Source of the DNA: Lucifuga dentata
Lineage: Eukaryota > Chordata > Actinopteri > Ophidiiformes > Bythitidae
DNA: 64,000 nucleotides
Direction: 5' to 3'
Assembly (NCBI GenBank): GCA_014773175.1
Contig: VXCM01003304.1
Span: forward strand, 49,602-113,601
In this document: positions 11,266-25,200 of the stretch, one piece after another
How positions within the stretch are numbered: the first letter of the stretch is position 1
Layout of the letters: the number at the start of each line of letters is the position of its first letter
Position numbers and translations under genes: made by a program
Notes under the pieces: model-generated
What the model was told of the DNA's origin: nothing
Databases searched by the model: none
Seen by the model: only the letters and a program-made list of their open reading frames with translations

Positions 11266-13407
11266 GATTTGGTGGCCTTTTCTACCCACAAGTTGCATGA
11301 CCTTTGAACCCTTTCATTGTTGTTCTGTTTCCTCATTGGGGATTTCTCATAATACACCTGCAAGAGCCACCTGTTGGGTTTGTGTCCAGACATCCTCCTA
11401 AACTTATAGCATACATTGCATAGTTTGGTTGAGGCAATGCTGAAAGAAACATAAAATAAATAAATTTATTGTATTTCTGGATTACTTCTTAATCATACCA
11501 CATTTTGAATATTTCATCTTGAAACACTTCAACAGAATTTTGGTGAATGTGGAAAGTTAAAAAGTCAAAAATTCTCTGCCAATTCCTAAACTGCAGAGCA
11601 GGGGTCAAGCTTGGATAAAGAGGTTGTTGACCTGGTGATTTGCTGTGTTTAACCTCTTGGCCTGCTTTTGATGGGAGCTCAGAGGTCACAAGGGGTCGAC
11701 GGGAAGCCCTCCATGGATGGCCAGACAGGAGAATGAAGTGTGTCGCCCATCTGAGCTGGCCGTGGAAATTTATTTCCACACACGTGCGCACAGACAGACA
11801 CACATACACAGAAACATAGCCTCCAAAATATGCAAGTATGCACAGAGCAGTGCAGAAACAATTCAGTCTGGCCACACATTTAAAAAGAATCCCTTGACTT
11901 TTGCCTATTGTCACATTAGCACATATTGTTTAGCTCATAATTGAAATACTGAATGCATAACAAAGATCATGCATGGGAATGCTCAGTTGAACCTCAATCC
12001 ACAAATGAACATTGTTTCCCATTTCTTCCTCTGTCTAAAAGTCATCCTCTCACTGCTTTCCCACAAAAACAGTCTAGTGGGTGCTATTGAAAATTTTGTG
12101 AATTATCTCTCAACTTTCCCAGACCATTGACAGAGGGGCACCGAGCTCAATGGGAAAACAATCTCTTATAGATTCTGATATAAACCAATCCGTCCAGATG
12201 AAGACACAGGCACAAAACATGACTAGAAATCAGCCATGAGTATGTCATGGCATGCTGGAGAGTCTGACTACTTAATTAAACATATAAAAAGACGGGTCAG
12301 ACGGAGCAGGCAGCCAAAGAAAAGCAGGCGAGATGAGGCCCTTCAAAGTGTCTGCGTCACACTGTGGGTGTGTGTGTGTCTGGGTAGTGGTGTGAGAAAG
12401 TGTGTACTGTGCTGTTTGCATGTCTGAGTCTTGCCGATGCGGGTCTGTGTCTATCTGTGTTTAGGAATGTGTCTGTGTCTGGAAAGTGTGTGTAAGCGTG
12501 TGTTTGCATGTGTGACGATGATGATGATCAGTATACGCCAAATGTTACAGACCACCAGGAAGACAGGATGCTGATGATATGCTGACAGTTGGTTTGACAG
12601 ACAGTTTGGCTGAATAGTAATCTTCTATGTCCATAAAACACTGTAAAAAAAAAAAAATCATCTATGAGAAACAAGCAAAATATTCTGTAATCTAATGAAA
12701 ACATCAAGGATTAAATAAAATAATCTGGGGCAACTACTACAACATTTAGCCACAGCAAAACACAATCTGAGCTAAAAGCTAATAATAAATACTTAGATAA
12801 TCAGAAGATGAGAAATATGTCAGAGTCATTGATGGTGACAATAAATCAGAATCATGATCAGACTATGATCCTATTATCTTGATCTGATCTGAGGTCTGTG
12901 GTGGGTTAGTAGCACAGAGTGAACCCTCAGCGTGGGTGAGAACCAAATGGGAACCTTCCATCATAGCCGCAGATATTTGTTGTCTACGAGACATAAAAGA
13001 GAGGTCAAAGGTCAAATAGGTTCACAGGAACTAGAGGCTTTCACATGTTAATGCATGTGAAAAACATTGAGAGATGATTATGTGGTTGTCAGGATACTGT
13101 GTTTATTTAAGTGCATCATCTGCTGAATTACAATCAAACATTTGACGGACATGTTTACTTAGTTGTTGGATATGAATAAGCTTAAATGTTAAAAAGATTC
13201 ACGTATCTCACCAAACAACGTAAAGCTTCAACGAAACTCAACCCAGTTTTAAGGGGAAGATATTAAATAAACTGAACAACATCATTAATTATTGGTTAAT
13301 TATTATTAGTAAACCAAATACTACACATAACTGTATCAGTGTAACTATATCATGCCGAATGTAAAATTTGAGTTGTTTCTTTTTATTTCAAAAGTCGGTT
13401 ATTTCTT

Positions 13408-13442
<35 letters not shown>

Positions 13443-14425
13443 ATGTGTGTGTGTGTGCTTGTGAGACAACAGATAGTCTCAGAAATATGCATGTTATATA
13501 AAATAAAGAAGCATCCAGCAATATTCTCCACCATGCTTATGTGTTAGAAAAGTGAACCTTTTTCAAATTATAAGATATTAAGACGTTAAAATCACCTGGA
13601 GATTAGCAAATTAGCATTAGCAGATTAGCATTAGCAGATTAGCAGCTCTTGGGTTTATGATGATTGATGTTTAAACTCAACCTGCTCAACCTCAAACTCC
13701 AGTGCAATTCTGCAGGACAGACCTCATCTCTTTCACAGTGAATTAAAACTTCAAAGTCTTTGTACATAATAAAAGATCAGCTCGATTAATTTTTGAGCTA
13801 CATTTTAGGATATTGTTGTGATATTTTGATATAAAATCTCACTGTATTGCTGTCATGTCTGGTGTATTATTTTCTGAGATGCTGAATCTCTTATCTGCAC
13901 AACAATTTAGTAACTGCAAACTTTGGGATCATTTAGCTGGTAGCTTCAGTTTAGTGCGCCCCCAGCTGGACTTTTGCAGCATTGCAGAGGCTGAGGCTTT
14001 CTTTGAGAGCAACTTGTCAAACCATCTGCGGTAATAAATCATGTGAAATATTGTGAAGGACTGGTGTGATTGGAAATTATAGTTAATGCTTTAGAGCTCT
14101 TATTTATAAATCATTTTTTCCCTGGAAAATTTGAAAGAACTGCAGTTCAATAAACAAAGAAAAATCAAATTATTTTGGGATTCAATAGCAAATCAGTATT
14201 TAAGTGACCAAGATCCGTTCAAAAGACAACATGTAATGATATGAAGTAGTGTCTTATGTTGCTGCATATATGGTCTTTGTGCCATAAAAGGAAAGCCAGT
14301 GTGTTTATCTAGATTTTTAACTTGATCAAAATAATAAAAAAAATTGTTTAATTAACAGTTTGTCAGTTTGTTATCAATGTTTCTAGAATAAGAAATCTGT
14401 TCAGTTCCTTTGTAGCCTGACTCTT
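11263..14425. other. Gene-free stretch
   Basis: Contains an irregular GT-rich tract (12360-12515), a compound (CT)n(GT)n at 13410-13457 and a short direct repeat of ATTAGCATTAGCAG type at about 13600-13643. No coding exon was recognised. A 141-codon reverse frame at 11489-11914 has no family resemblance and overlaps GT-rich DNA. Confidence 0.5.
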
Positions 14426-14429
14426 CCAT

Positions 14430-14645
14430 GCTGCGTCTCCATAGGTTCAAATTAGAACCTATTTGTCTCTGTGTTTTCACACGAAAGCCTGTCAATCAGT
14501 CGTCCCACCCCTGGTGCAAATTGGTGCAGTGTGAAAACAGCCGCTCTCCGTGCCCTGTGGCTCTAATTGGCTCAGATTAAAGAAGCCATTATAGCATCTA
14601 AAGCTGCAGGCAGTCTGCACTTTCTTCATGGTGAGAAACTGATAC
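14430..14645. promoter_or_regulatory. Candidate conserved element with PBX-MEIS site
   Basis: A non-repetitive block. On the reverse strand 14489-14498 reads TGATTGACAG, the composite PBX-MEIS consensus. Nearby are TCTAATTGG and GCAAATTGG homeodomain/POU-like cores. No splice-bounded frame is present. A neural enhancer for mir-9 or bcan is plausible but unproven. Confidence 0.35.
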
Positions 14646-16675
14646 AGCCTCATCCTGCAGCATTCACACACCTTTTCTTAAAACACACAAAACAATGTGT
14701 GTATGATATATACACAGTAGTCTCCCTATGAGAATGGATAAAACATATGCAAAGAAAGCAATATGGAAATGTTTGCTAATTTTAGATATTTGGCAGAATG
14801 GCCTCTGGAAAAATAATTTCACACAAATAAACTATGTATTTAGAAGAAGAAGAAGAAGAAGAAGAAGAAGAAGAAGAACCTACCACAAACATTAGCATCA
14901 TGCTATTGCAAACCATACCATTGCATCATTTCCTTGCATGCTGATGTTGCAAAGGGAACAATTCTTAATTGTTATATTATTTACAGACTAATCTCTGTGC
15001 AGCAAAACAATAAGAAGATTCCGCAAAGAAAAATTAAAAGTAACATACAAAGAGGCACTCAATACAAATAAGGAAGAATATGAAATATAATTAAAAAGAA
15101 CCCCTTTACATTACTGTTCTATTCTAATATTTTTTGGGGATGTAAATAAACACATAGCACCCAAACCCCAAAAATGGCCATTACAGTCACTGCTGTTTAG
15201 AGAGTAGTTTTAAAAAGAAATTGTGCAAATTTATTATAGTAAGTTTACATTAAAGTGTGTGTTTTCTTATTAGCACTTGAGCAAACCATCAGAAAAACTG
15301 CAAAACTTTTGCAGTGAGCAGCATGTTCTGCAACACCACTGTATTTCCAGGCTTTACTATAAAGTTCACATTTCTACATTTCATAAAACAATAAAACCTT
15401 ATTACAAAATTATTATCCTTCAAGAAAAATTTGGCAAATATCTACATTTAATATAGAACAATAACTACATCAAAAATGTTGTATCCCATGACATTCATGA
15501 GTGAAATTACACTACTTTGACTATATGTTTGTGTGTGTTGTAGCTGTAGAACTGGTGGCTGATGAGAAGCTGCTCAGTAACAAAAAGCTAAATGCATTTG
15601 GCTAAATTGGAATGCAGACAGAAAGAGAAGCCATAAAGGTTGTTTGTATCCCACTCAGCAGTGATGTTGGGGTGAAGGGTTGTGGGTAAAACTTGTTGGT
15701 AAGGTTCCCACCCAGCTTTTCAACTTCTCCTCACCATTCTGCCTTTTCATGCTGTGGAAGACCAGATTTGAGGTCCAGCACCATTGTCCAATGATTCTGA
15801 TATATGTTCTTTCAAAATCATTTTCCGTTTGAAAGAGTTTAATTTATTAGTATGGGGGGGGGGAATCAGTGGGGTAAGTGAAAACTGCCTGACATAGAAC
15901 GAGCTTGTAAAACTACCAATAAAGAATTTAAAAATCTAAATAAAGAAGCCTGTTTAGCCTTTGTTGGATTATTTTTCTTTTAATTTAGTTCAGTTTTGGC
16001 GTAAATTTCTTAAAACAAGACTTCAAAGCTTTACTTGTGAAAATCTCAAAATGCACGAGAAGCCTGAAAAACAGACAAGGTATTGAAAAGGCAGAAAGAA
16101 AGGCAGCTATGAATAATTACTCGGACTATAATCTAATCTGATGTAATCTACTGACACTAATTTCTAGAGAGTTCTTGAAACTACTTGGCGCAGCTTGAAA
16201 TAATTTCACTGATTTGTTCACTTGTTGCAATAAAGTCTTAATTTTAAGACTCAATAAGAGACAAAATAACTTGATAATAACTCTTGTGACTGGTCCAGTG
16301 ATTGAAATATGTAAAGTCAGTTATCAGAATTTGGGATGTTAAAGAGTCACCTCTTCAGTTCACTTTTCAGACTCATTTCTGGCTGAAAAACAGACCAAAT
16401 AACATAGTTAGACAAATCAATCAATATCTGGGACATGTGACTTTTAAAGCTATATGCCTTAGAATAAAATGAAAATTGCACAGCCGTGTCATAATTTTGA
16501 TGCATCTGATAGTTTCATCTGAACAAAAGGATGACTATTAAATAAATCATTCTGTGTTACTGAATAGGGAAACACAACTAATACAATAATTACCTTTTCT
16601 TTTTTTTTGCTCCCGAAAAAATGTTTCCTCTTCCTGCAATCAATATTACTGGTAATTTTTGGGTGTCAAGGAGTT
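14646..16675. other. Gene-free stretch
   Basis: Includes an (AGA)n tract at 14841-14877. Mostly AT-rich. No gene, RNA or element recognised. Confidence 0.5.
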
Positions 16676-16679
16676 TGCA

Positions 16680-17060
16680 CTTGGACTATGGGAGGTGGGG
16701 AGACCAATCTTGAACCCAGCTCTCAATTAACAAGCCACACGCCCTTTGGAAGAAGGAGGAACTCCATAAAGAGCCCTTAAAGACTGGCCTCTGTTCACTC
16801 TGCTGTGACCCTGTGACCTCAGGGTCACAGGCCACAATACGGTCCCATCTGGAGCAGTGTTATTGGCTCTATGATGAAGGGGATGGACACGAATCCTCTG
16901 CATTCAGGCCAAGCCGTGTGATGCTATTGAAGGCTTGAGAACCGCACTCGTGCCCCATCAGAACCACCACTGTGAACATCCGCCCATTTTTATGAATTCA
17001 ACTTTGGCCTCTGATCAGCTCTGCTAATTTGGCTCCATGTTTATGGCTTGAATTGAAGAA
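16680..17060. promoter_or_regulatory. Candidate conserved non-coding block
   Basis: The longest stretch of balanced, non-repetitive sequence in this desert. A perfect 10-bp inverted repeat CTGTGACCCT / AGGGTCACAG (16803-16812 and 16821-16830) encloses GTGACCTC, giving three TGACC half-sites as used by nuclear receptors. No coding potential seen. Regulatory role inferred. Confidence 0.3.
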
Positions 17061-18120
17061 TTAAAAGGGAGGGCAGTGAACATACATGTTCATACCAGGG
17101 GAGCTGCATGGAGAAACCATAATCTTATATTTTTGGCCACTGAGCAGCACTAATGTGGATTTGATTGGTGCCAGCTGCCTTGCTCAGTGGCACATTGCTG
17201 CTACCAGTTGGGAATCTGTACTAAAGGAACAGTACTACCACAGTGGACAAAATCCAAAGCCCACACTGGACAAGTCTTGCAAAGGTAATTTTCCGTGTGG
17301 TAAAATACTAATGCATTAACATATTTGTAAATGTTGAAGAAAAATTATACACCCAAAAATTGTAAAAAAAAACAAAAAACAAAAAACTTAATGCCTCATA
17401 TCTAATTATGAAAACTTTGTAATGAAACTAACTCCCCAAATTTGGTGAATTTTCATGTTTTTAGGTCATTTGATAGATTATATATTCCTTCCAAAAACTC
17501 TTTCAGTGGCAAAAATAAATTATTGCTAAGCTAAGATAAGGCTAAGTTCAACAACATGTTATGAGCTTTGCGCTTGAATTTAAACTCTTGATCCCACTAC
17601 ATATCAATGTAATGGAAATTAAAGCAATATTTCCATCTGAAGTGGAAGTAAAAAGCAGTTTTCTGAATTGCCTCAAATCCTGAAGTGCCTTAAAATTATA
17701 CAAAGGTATAGTTACTGAGTGAAAGAAGAAAAGTACAAGAGACAAAGGTTGACAGTGTACTGGAAACATACAGAACTAACGTTTACCTTCCTGAAATAAC
17801 TGTTATTGATAAAGAGAATGTCTAAGTCTGCCATACATCTTATTGAGAAAACTAAATCATACTGGCAGCCTGGCTATTTTTCACACGGCTGTCATGGCAC
17901 AATGCTGCCATCTGGTGGCATAAATAATGTCAGTTTCATCTGCTCCCTGCTAAAACTCCAGCAAGTGTCCTTTAAAATACAACCTTGCAGGACTTAATTA
18001 AATTAATTCCTTAAACAAAAACATCCAAAGGATCACTGCTCTGATGTCAGTCTGTGAGTGCTGGTTATGACCTTTAATGACACAAGAAGTTAAGCACAAA
18101 CACAACGCTAAGGGTAAAAT
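17061..18120. other. Gene-free stretch between desert and bcan
   Basis: Contains short open frames (17086-17319, 17806-17997) without family resemblance or splice context. Nothing else seen. Confidence 0.5.
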
Positions 18121-18130
18121 AGCAGAATGA

Positions 18131-18277
18131 TTTATTCTTTGCTCTGTTCTACAAAACTTTATTACAACATAAAGCTGATGAACAAAACTGCGTCTGCAGC
18201 AAATGAAAGGTGTCTTTCAGCAAAATGTGGATAATAATTGTACTAACTGCAAGAACTCATATATGTACAGTTTTATT
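18131..18277 (-). terminator. bcan polyadenylation signals (three candidates)
   Basis: Reverse-strand AATAAA hexamers at 18272-18277, 18158-18163 and 18131-18136, about 590-730 bases after the bcan stop codon. Which one is used cannot be decided from sequence. Confidence 0.6.
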
Positions 18278-18862
18278 TATGGAATGTTGGAACAATTGAA
18301 TTTGTGTTTTATGTTCTCTGAAAAACAGGAACTTTGATCAACAATAATTTCTTGCTGGTGCATTATTCCGAAAATGTTAGCTACAAAAGTCTAGAAGACA
18401 TTAGCACCAGTTTGTAAAGGCTTGGCATAACACAAATAAAAAAGCTAAAATGAGTAAATTGTGGTTGATATGACTGATGATTTGGAGTATTTTTGAGTCA
18501 TTCATCTCTTGTATATTATTGTGGTGAAAAATGATCAAAGTCTTAATTCTGAAAGACTCTTTAGGTCAGTAATCATGCAGAATTTCTGCAGAGATCATCT
18601 CTGTCACCAAACTCAGTGAAAGATATTAAAAAGATGATTTGTCTTTTAGAAAACCGTGACTCATGAAAACAGTGCACTTCTTTGTGCTCAGGCTTTTAAT
18701 AAGAAGCTTCATTTTGGCTTTTGTCTCTATGCTTTTGTGGTATTTTTGGATTAAAACTGTGTGACAGGTAAAAATAAAAAATAAAAAGATAAAAACAATC
18801 AACTCCTTTCATGTTACAACAGCAGAATTTAAGTAGAGAACAGGAGGAAAGTAATGTGAGCT

Positions 18863-21705
18863 TTAAAATTTAATGTCCCAGTATTGCGGTGACTCTTTAG
18901 TGGCTTCAAATTCATCCTCCGTCAGGTCAAATCTACTGGTCGTCTTTGACGTCATGGCAGGGTGCTGCGCTGTGCCTCCTGCCTCTGAATGAAAACGCAC
19001 CCAGGAAATGCAGATTGAGTCCAATTAGCAACCCAGGATTGAATGCAAATGGAAATATTTGATATAGAGAACAAGAAGAAGCAGTGAATGTGTCTCACTG
19101 TTAGTATTTCAGGAATTTCCAGTATTCTTTGGCAGTGTATGTTCTTATTAAAGATATTTGGGAGATTGAGGGCATGAAAACAATTCAGTTTTTATATATT
19201 AGTCAGTTATCAAACCCTGATGATGCCCCTGTTGAAGGCTTTGGGCTGAAATGTTAGCCTTCTCATTGCTAGTCAAAATTATGATTTCTTATTTTATATG
19301 ACTTAATAACTCAGTTTGATAAAGGTATTTAAAAGCATTTTAACCATCAGGTCAAATTTTGACCTACTGACCTCCTGAGGCTGGGGGTCAGTACTCACTC
19401 TGACCTCGCCCAGTGTTAACTGTTCTCATTGCTGATCTTACCTGGGATGCATAGGATCTGCGGCTCCTCCCACTTGCCCCCGGACAGACACCTGATCAGA
19501 GGTTTTTGTCTCTGCAGGAAACCCTCAGCACAGTAATAACGCACAATTGCATTTGTGACATATCTCTGACGAACTTTTCCAAACACGGATGCATTTTGGA
19601 TCCTGGGTGGTGGACCACATGAAGCTGCTGGAAGAGATAAAAATGTTCACATCTGTACAATCTTGCATTTTTAGAAGTCACAGAATCTCTTTAGAAACGG
19701 TTTATAATTTGTAACTCATACCTTTATAACTGATTTATTATTACTATAAATCACTAATAGACCACAAATGAGCCCAAGTTGAAGTTGTATATGAAAACCC
19801 TCTAGATGCCATTTTGACCACTAACCCTCTGGAAAAGCAAAGCATCCAGACTGAAATCCATTTATCAACAACTTATTAACTTCTACAGCTGCAGACATGA
19901 TGGATTATTGCAGTGGAAGAAGATTTTGTTATTAACTTACTAACATTTAGAGTTATAGACTTGTAGACACAGACAAAGGACAAAAAAAGGCAAAAAAAAA
20001 AAAGCTATTTGTAATGGGTTATTGTTATAAATAAAGTATGAATGATTTCGTAACCCTTAATAAACCTGTTGGTTACATCTTATAATCCCTTTGTAGAGCA
20101 TTGTTGTATCAAATAATTGAAGTTTGAAGATATAACAGCCCAAACAACCACGCCTGGCTATTAAAAGCATAAATAATCACCGTAAGGAGCTTTACATGGT
20201 TGAAATCATGACTTCTCATTCATTGTCTAGTGCCAGATCACTCACATGTGCCTTTCTTGCATGTGTAGGCAAGGTGATAGTTGCACGGCACATCACTCCA
20301 GCGGCCTTCATCGTGCCACACCATCACCACACAGTCTTCTCCAGACAAAAAGTAACTGTCTGGCTGCCCCCGGTACCAGTTCTCGTACAGCTGTAGGTAC
20401 AAAGAGAAAATGTCAGCGATTTTTTCTCCTCTTTTGAATGTTTGGAGCCCACACACATTTGTAACCAACAATGATCACTCCCCAGTTTGTAAAATTTCTC
20501 ACCAGTGGGTTGCCATCAGACCAACGGAAATCATCCTCCACTGTTTTATCATTTAGACCTATCCACTGGTATTCTTTGTAGTTGCCTGGTGTGGACCGTA
20601 CGACATAATATTCAGTCCAAAATTGATAAAATTGTTAAATATAGGACATTAGCCATATTGATGCCTGAAAGTCTGAACCTACTGTTGATGTAGTTTTGCT
20701 CCTCAGGAGTCATGATGGACACCAGATGAGCTCCCAGAATGCGACATTGCTGCTCTGCGACCTCCCAACTCAGACGCTGGCTGAAGTGTCGGTAACAGAA
20801 GCCCTGGAACTTATCCCAACCTGGTTCACATTGCTCCAGATCTGAAAGCATCACAGAGGAAGACAGCACACTCCAAAACCTTTAGATGTTCGAACAGGAT
20901 GATGTCAAAACCAGTTTATCCGATGAAAAAGCAAAGAGCTCACCAGTCTGACAGAAGTCTCCTCCATATGTTGGCAAACAGAGACATTTAACATGGCCTC
21001 TGTGCTCAGTGCACGTTCCTCCATTCAGACAGGGGTCCTGCAGACAGACATCTGAAACAACAGAGGACCAGTTCAGATTATAATGTGTTAAAACATACAG
21101 CAGAGCACAGGTGAGTATGTATCATATTATTTAATATAATAAAGTGAATTGTTTGTAAACATGTGTCTCTAATGTAAGGAAGAGAAAGGGGTAAAATGTG
21201 TGAGGAACAGATTGAGGGACAAGAGCGTAAAAGGATATATATTAAGAGAGGAGGAATGAACAGCATTTTCTGTCTCTTTAAAACTCTTGAAATCAATTTC
21301 ACATTTTTCTCTTAAGTCTGTTATGTGTGTACAAAAGGGAAATATGTTTAACACATTACTGTATAAGTATAAATATGTACATAAACACAAACATAAATAT
21401 ATGCAGCTATAAAAGGTGAGAAGCTCCAGGACACGTGTTCAGATGAATTAGCATATAAAAGCATCAGATCCATATGAGCCAACAGATGGCAGCAGAGGAC
21501 AAACTTCAGATATCTCACGTCTTCTTAGGTGAATTTCACACAGGATGTTGATGTTTTCTTCTCTTTTTCTCTGATTTAACCATACCCACTCTCCTTTTAA
21601 TCATAAATGCTTCAGGTGATAGCCACAGATGGCAGGATGTTCCTCTCCTTTCTACTTTGTGAAGTTGTAAGACTTGAATATCAGAAACAGATTGTAGGTT
21701 AATTG

Positions 21706-21736
<31 letters not shown>

Positions 21737-22176
21737 TGCAATGATACACAGCCAATAAAAATCAAAAACTGTTACCAACTGCTATTAATCATCGCGGCCT
21801 GACAAAATGGAGTGAATTTTCTGTATATTTAGTGTAGATAAATATGTGTAGTAGAATGAATTTGATGGATATGCATGTTTCTTATATAGTGAATTTGTTG
21901 TATGTGTATTTATAAGGGAACAAATTTGCTTTTTACTGATCCATGCTTAACATAATAAGTAATGTATAATTAACATGTACAAGCCAAGACTAATGTGCTT
22001 CATTGTATTTAAGCACTATATGTAGTGTTTTGTTGATTGACTTTGTTGTTGTTATTTGTTTATGTGCTTACTTTTTTTTAAAAATTTGGCTGTTCATTGG
22101 TTCTACCAAAGTTCTAAATTAGAAATCAAAAACGTATTGGCTGTGTGTGGAAAATTCAGTGGTGTCAGGTAACAAA

Positions 22177-22223
<47 letters not shown>

Positions 22224-25200
22224 CTGATTGTAGTGAAGGAATTGACATTATTGCAAAATAAAAATAAACTTATAATGTATTAAGTGAATCTAAACTGAAA
22301 ATCCCTGTGAAGATTGATGAACAGCTTCAGTCCAGCTCTGGTTTGCTGTGACAACTGTGTGACATTTCTGTTTTTTTTTTCAGGGAAAATGTTGGACTTA
22401 TTCACTGGTTGCTGAGTTTAAAGGCAAAATCCCTGGATTTATTCTGGAGTATAGAGCGGAAACAAACTCTTTTAATGACAGTCACATTCGTGCTTACTCA
22501 GCACTGTCTGCAGCTGCAATTTTACTTGTATAAACCAATATACACTCATTACTGCTGGAGAAACAACGCCTTCAGAGATGTAAAATTTGCAACTACCCTT
22601 CCCTGGATTCTGCAGCAAGGTTACACATGGGGGTGGAGTAACATGTGGAGAACCACCCACGATCATCATCATTAACTTTGTGTCTAAACCAAGGTGGGGT
22701 TACATCTTCTGTGGGTTAGAGAGGGTTAGGTTGAGTTAGAGTAACACATGACTCTGCCCCATGTATAACTCCACCCACTGACAGGAATGAAAATGCCAGA
22801 CTGATCAACTGATAGTCAGATGAAAAGCCAACATGGATTAGTTGATTTTATCATTATTATACCTACAAAGACAATACAAATTTTGAAAGCTCATGATTAA
22901 ACAAATGATCATGACTTGAGTATGAAACATTAATGAGCCATACTGGACCATCCAAAACACTACCACAAATATTAAATCAACACTTTTTTTGCTTACAAAC
23001 ATAATAATCTGTACTTTCATTTCCAGACTGTCTCAAATTGCAATAGAAATGTTACAGTTTTTAACGCTGGTTCACCAAACAGTCATGGATTAAAAGATCT
23101 TTTTAACAGCATCAGCTATAAAAACATTACGGTAGTTGCATTGGTCAGTGCTGTTACAATCAAGATAAATACTATGACATTCAAGAAAAAGATAAAGTGC
23201 CTTATTCAGCTACTACCAGCCCAAATAAAGTGATGGTGAAGAACTGTTCTATAAATGAAACATCACTTTTGTAAAGGAAAATGGCAGAAGAAGCAGTGAA
23301 ACACTCATCAAAACACCAATATACAGTACTTCACAGAAGTCAGTCTTTGGATGAGGGAGAAAACAGCATGCAGAGTAAGATGGGCTTGTTGACAAATGTC
23401 CCAGGTGTAAGTATCTTGGGTGGGATCACAAGGACAGAGGTGAGGAGTTTTTGTAAGGTGGAGAGGGAAGAATTGGAAGGGTGAGTGGTCTTGAAGGGGT
23501 GTGCTTTACAGAAAATGGAAGAAGGCAGGTTGGGCAAAAGAAAGACCAGGGATTTAGAGCATCACTGCGTCGAGTAGCAATAGGAGGACGGTTAGGCTGA
23601 TGAGAGTGGCTTTAACATTACCTGAAATGTTCCCTGTACTGCCTACAGCAGCCCTCTCATTGGGCATAAGCAGGGTGGGTGACTGGGTGAGACTAAATTC
23701 AACATCCACCCGACCTTGATCCACTGGAGGTATGAGGGGTGTCACCCTCTGTGGCTCGGCCGTCTTGTGGAAACCTGTTGGCGTAGTGGCGGTTGGACTC
23801 CAGGGGCGTGTGGACCAGTGTGCGGTGGTCATCTTGGTAGCAGCAGTGGCCTTTGTACTAGAGGAGTCTGGCTCTGTTGAGGTGATAGAAGAGAGTTCTG
23901 TGCTGTACTCAAGGTCGTCCAGAGACTCCTGCAGACTGGCGATGGTGGACAGTAGAGCCCATTTAGATGTTTGGGAATCAAGAGGGAGGACAGTAACTTC
24001 TTCTTCAATGGTTGGTGCAAGTGTAGCAGGTTCATGACCACTTGACTCCTCATGGGAAAAGGTTGCATCATAATGCACTGTTACTGATGACTGATACTGT
24101 TCCGAATCTGTATTCAGCTGGGAGGTGTTAGCTTGAAACTCAGTGGGAGCTACGCTGGTCCCAAAAACCTGGTGTTGTTCTGACTTTGTTGGCTGCTGTT
24201 GTTCTCCAATGGACACATTTTCTTCAGTGACTGTGTCTTCAATTTCGATGCTAGTGCTCCCCTCTTGTCTAAAACTGGAGGTTTCCCAGAAGTGAGCTGC
24301 TGTGGTATAGACATCCAGGCCAAGTTTTTCAGATGGCTGCAGCCCAGATGGGAGGCTCAGATGTGGGACTGCAGTCTGCGGCTGTGTAGGGACGGTGCTG
24401 GCCACAACAGAAGTCGAGAGGTGTGTGGTGAAATCAGAAATGGACGATTCTGACATAGCAAGAAAACTGACCGTCTCAGTGTCCAGGTCACTTTCTAGAA
24501 AATAAAAACACAGGACATTATTAGAGCTTAGAAAATACAGATAAATCCAACATTAGACAAATCAGACATATACTTAAATTGCAAACTGTAGAACTTAAAG
24601 CTGCAGGAATTGCAATCTGAACTTTGCAAATGTAAGATGAATTTCACTCTTAGTTTGCATCTACAGATAACGTACAAATACTATTTCAATACTTTTTATA
24701 CCTTGAGAAATCTCTCCAGATCCCTCCAGAGGAACCCACAGTGAGGTGAGTTCTTTGGTGGGAGATTGGGTGGTTTTGGTTGTGACAAACCCTCCTCCTT
24801 CTCCTGGTGACTGAGTTGAGTGAGATGTCTGCACACGTTCTTCTTCTGCTGTTGCCTTTTCCAAATTCAGCTGAAGCACAGGGTCAACGATCACAGTGGT
24901 GGAGTCCAGGATGATATTTTCCCCGTCAGTATGGTTGCTATCTGACTTTGTGGACTTGGTTTCTGAAGTGTCAAAATCTAAGTTGATCTCTGTCATTTCT
25001 GTGGTGTATTTTGAACTGTCAGACAGCTGTGTATGCTCTTCAGGGTTTGTGTCTGATGTTGGTGGGTAATGTGTGTAAGGTTCACTTGAAGGTTCAGGGA
25101 ATCCTGAGGTGCTTTGAGGATAGGGCTGGTGAAGACTGATGTTCCAGTTCTGTATGAAATCTGTCTCATTTTTGGCCCTTGTCTGTAATGAAGTGGGGTG

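Noticed and set aside
11489..11914. 141-codon reverse frame
   Set aside because: No domain; overlaps irregular CA/GT-rich DNA; no splice context.
19200..19260. Text resembling a common fish retroposon segment (CCTGATGATGCCCCTGTTGA)
   Set aside because: Too short and diverged to define an element, in the last bcan intron.
23732..24037. 101-codon forward frame
   Set aside because: Shadow of the bcan central exon on the reverse strand.
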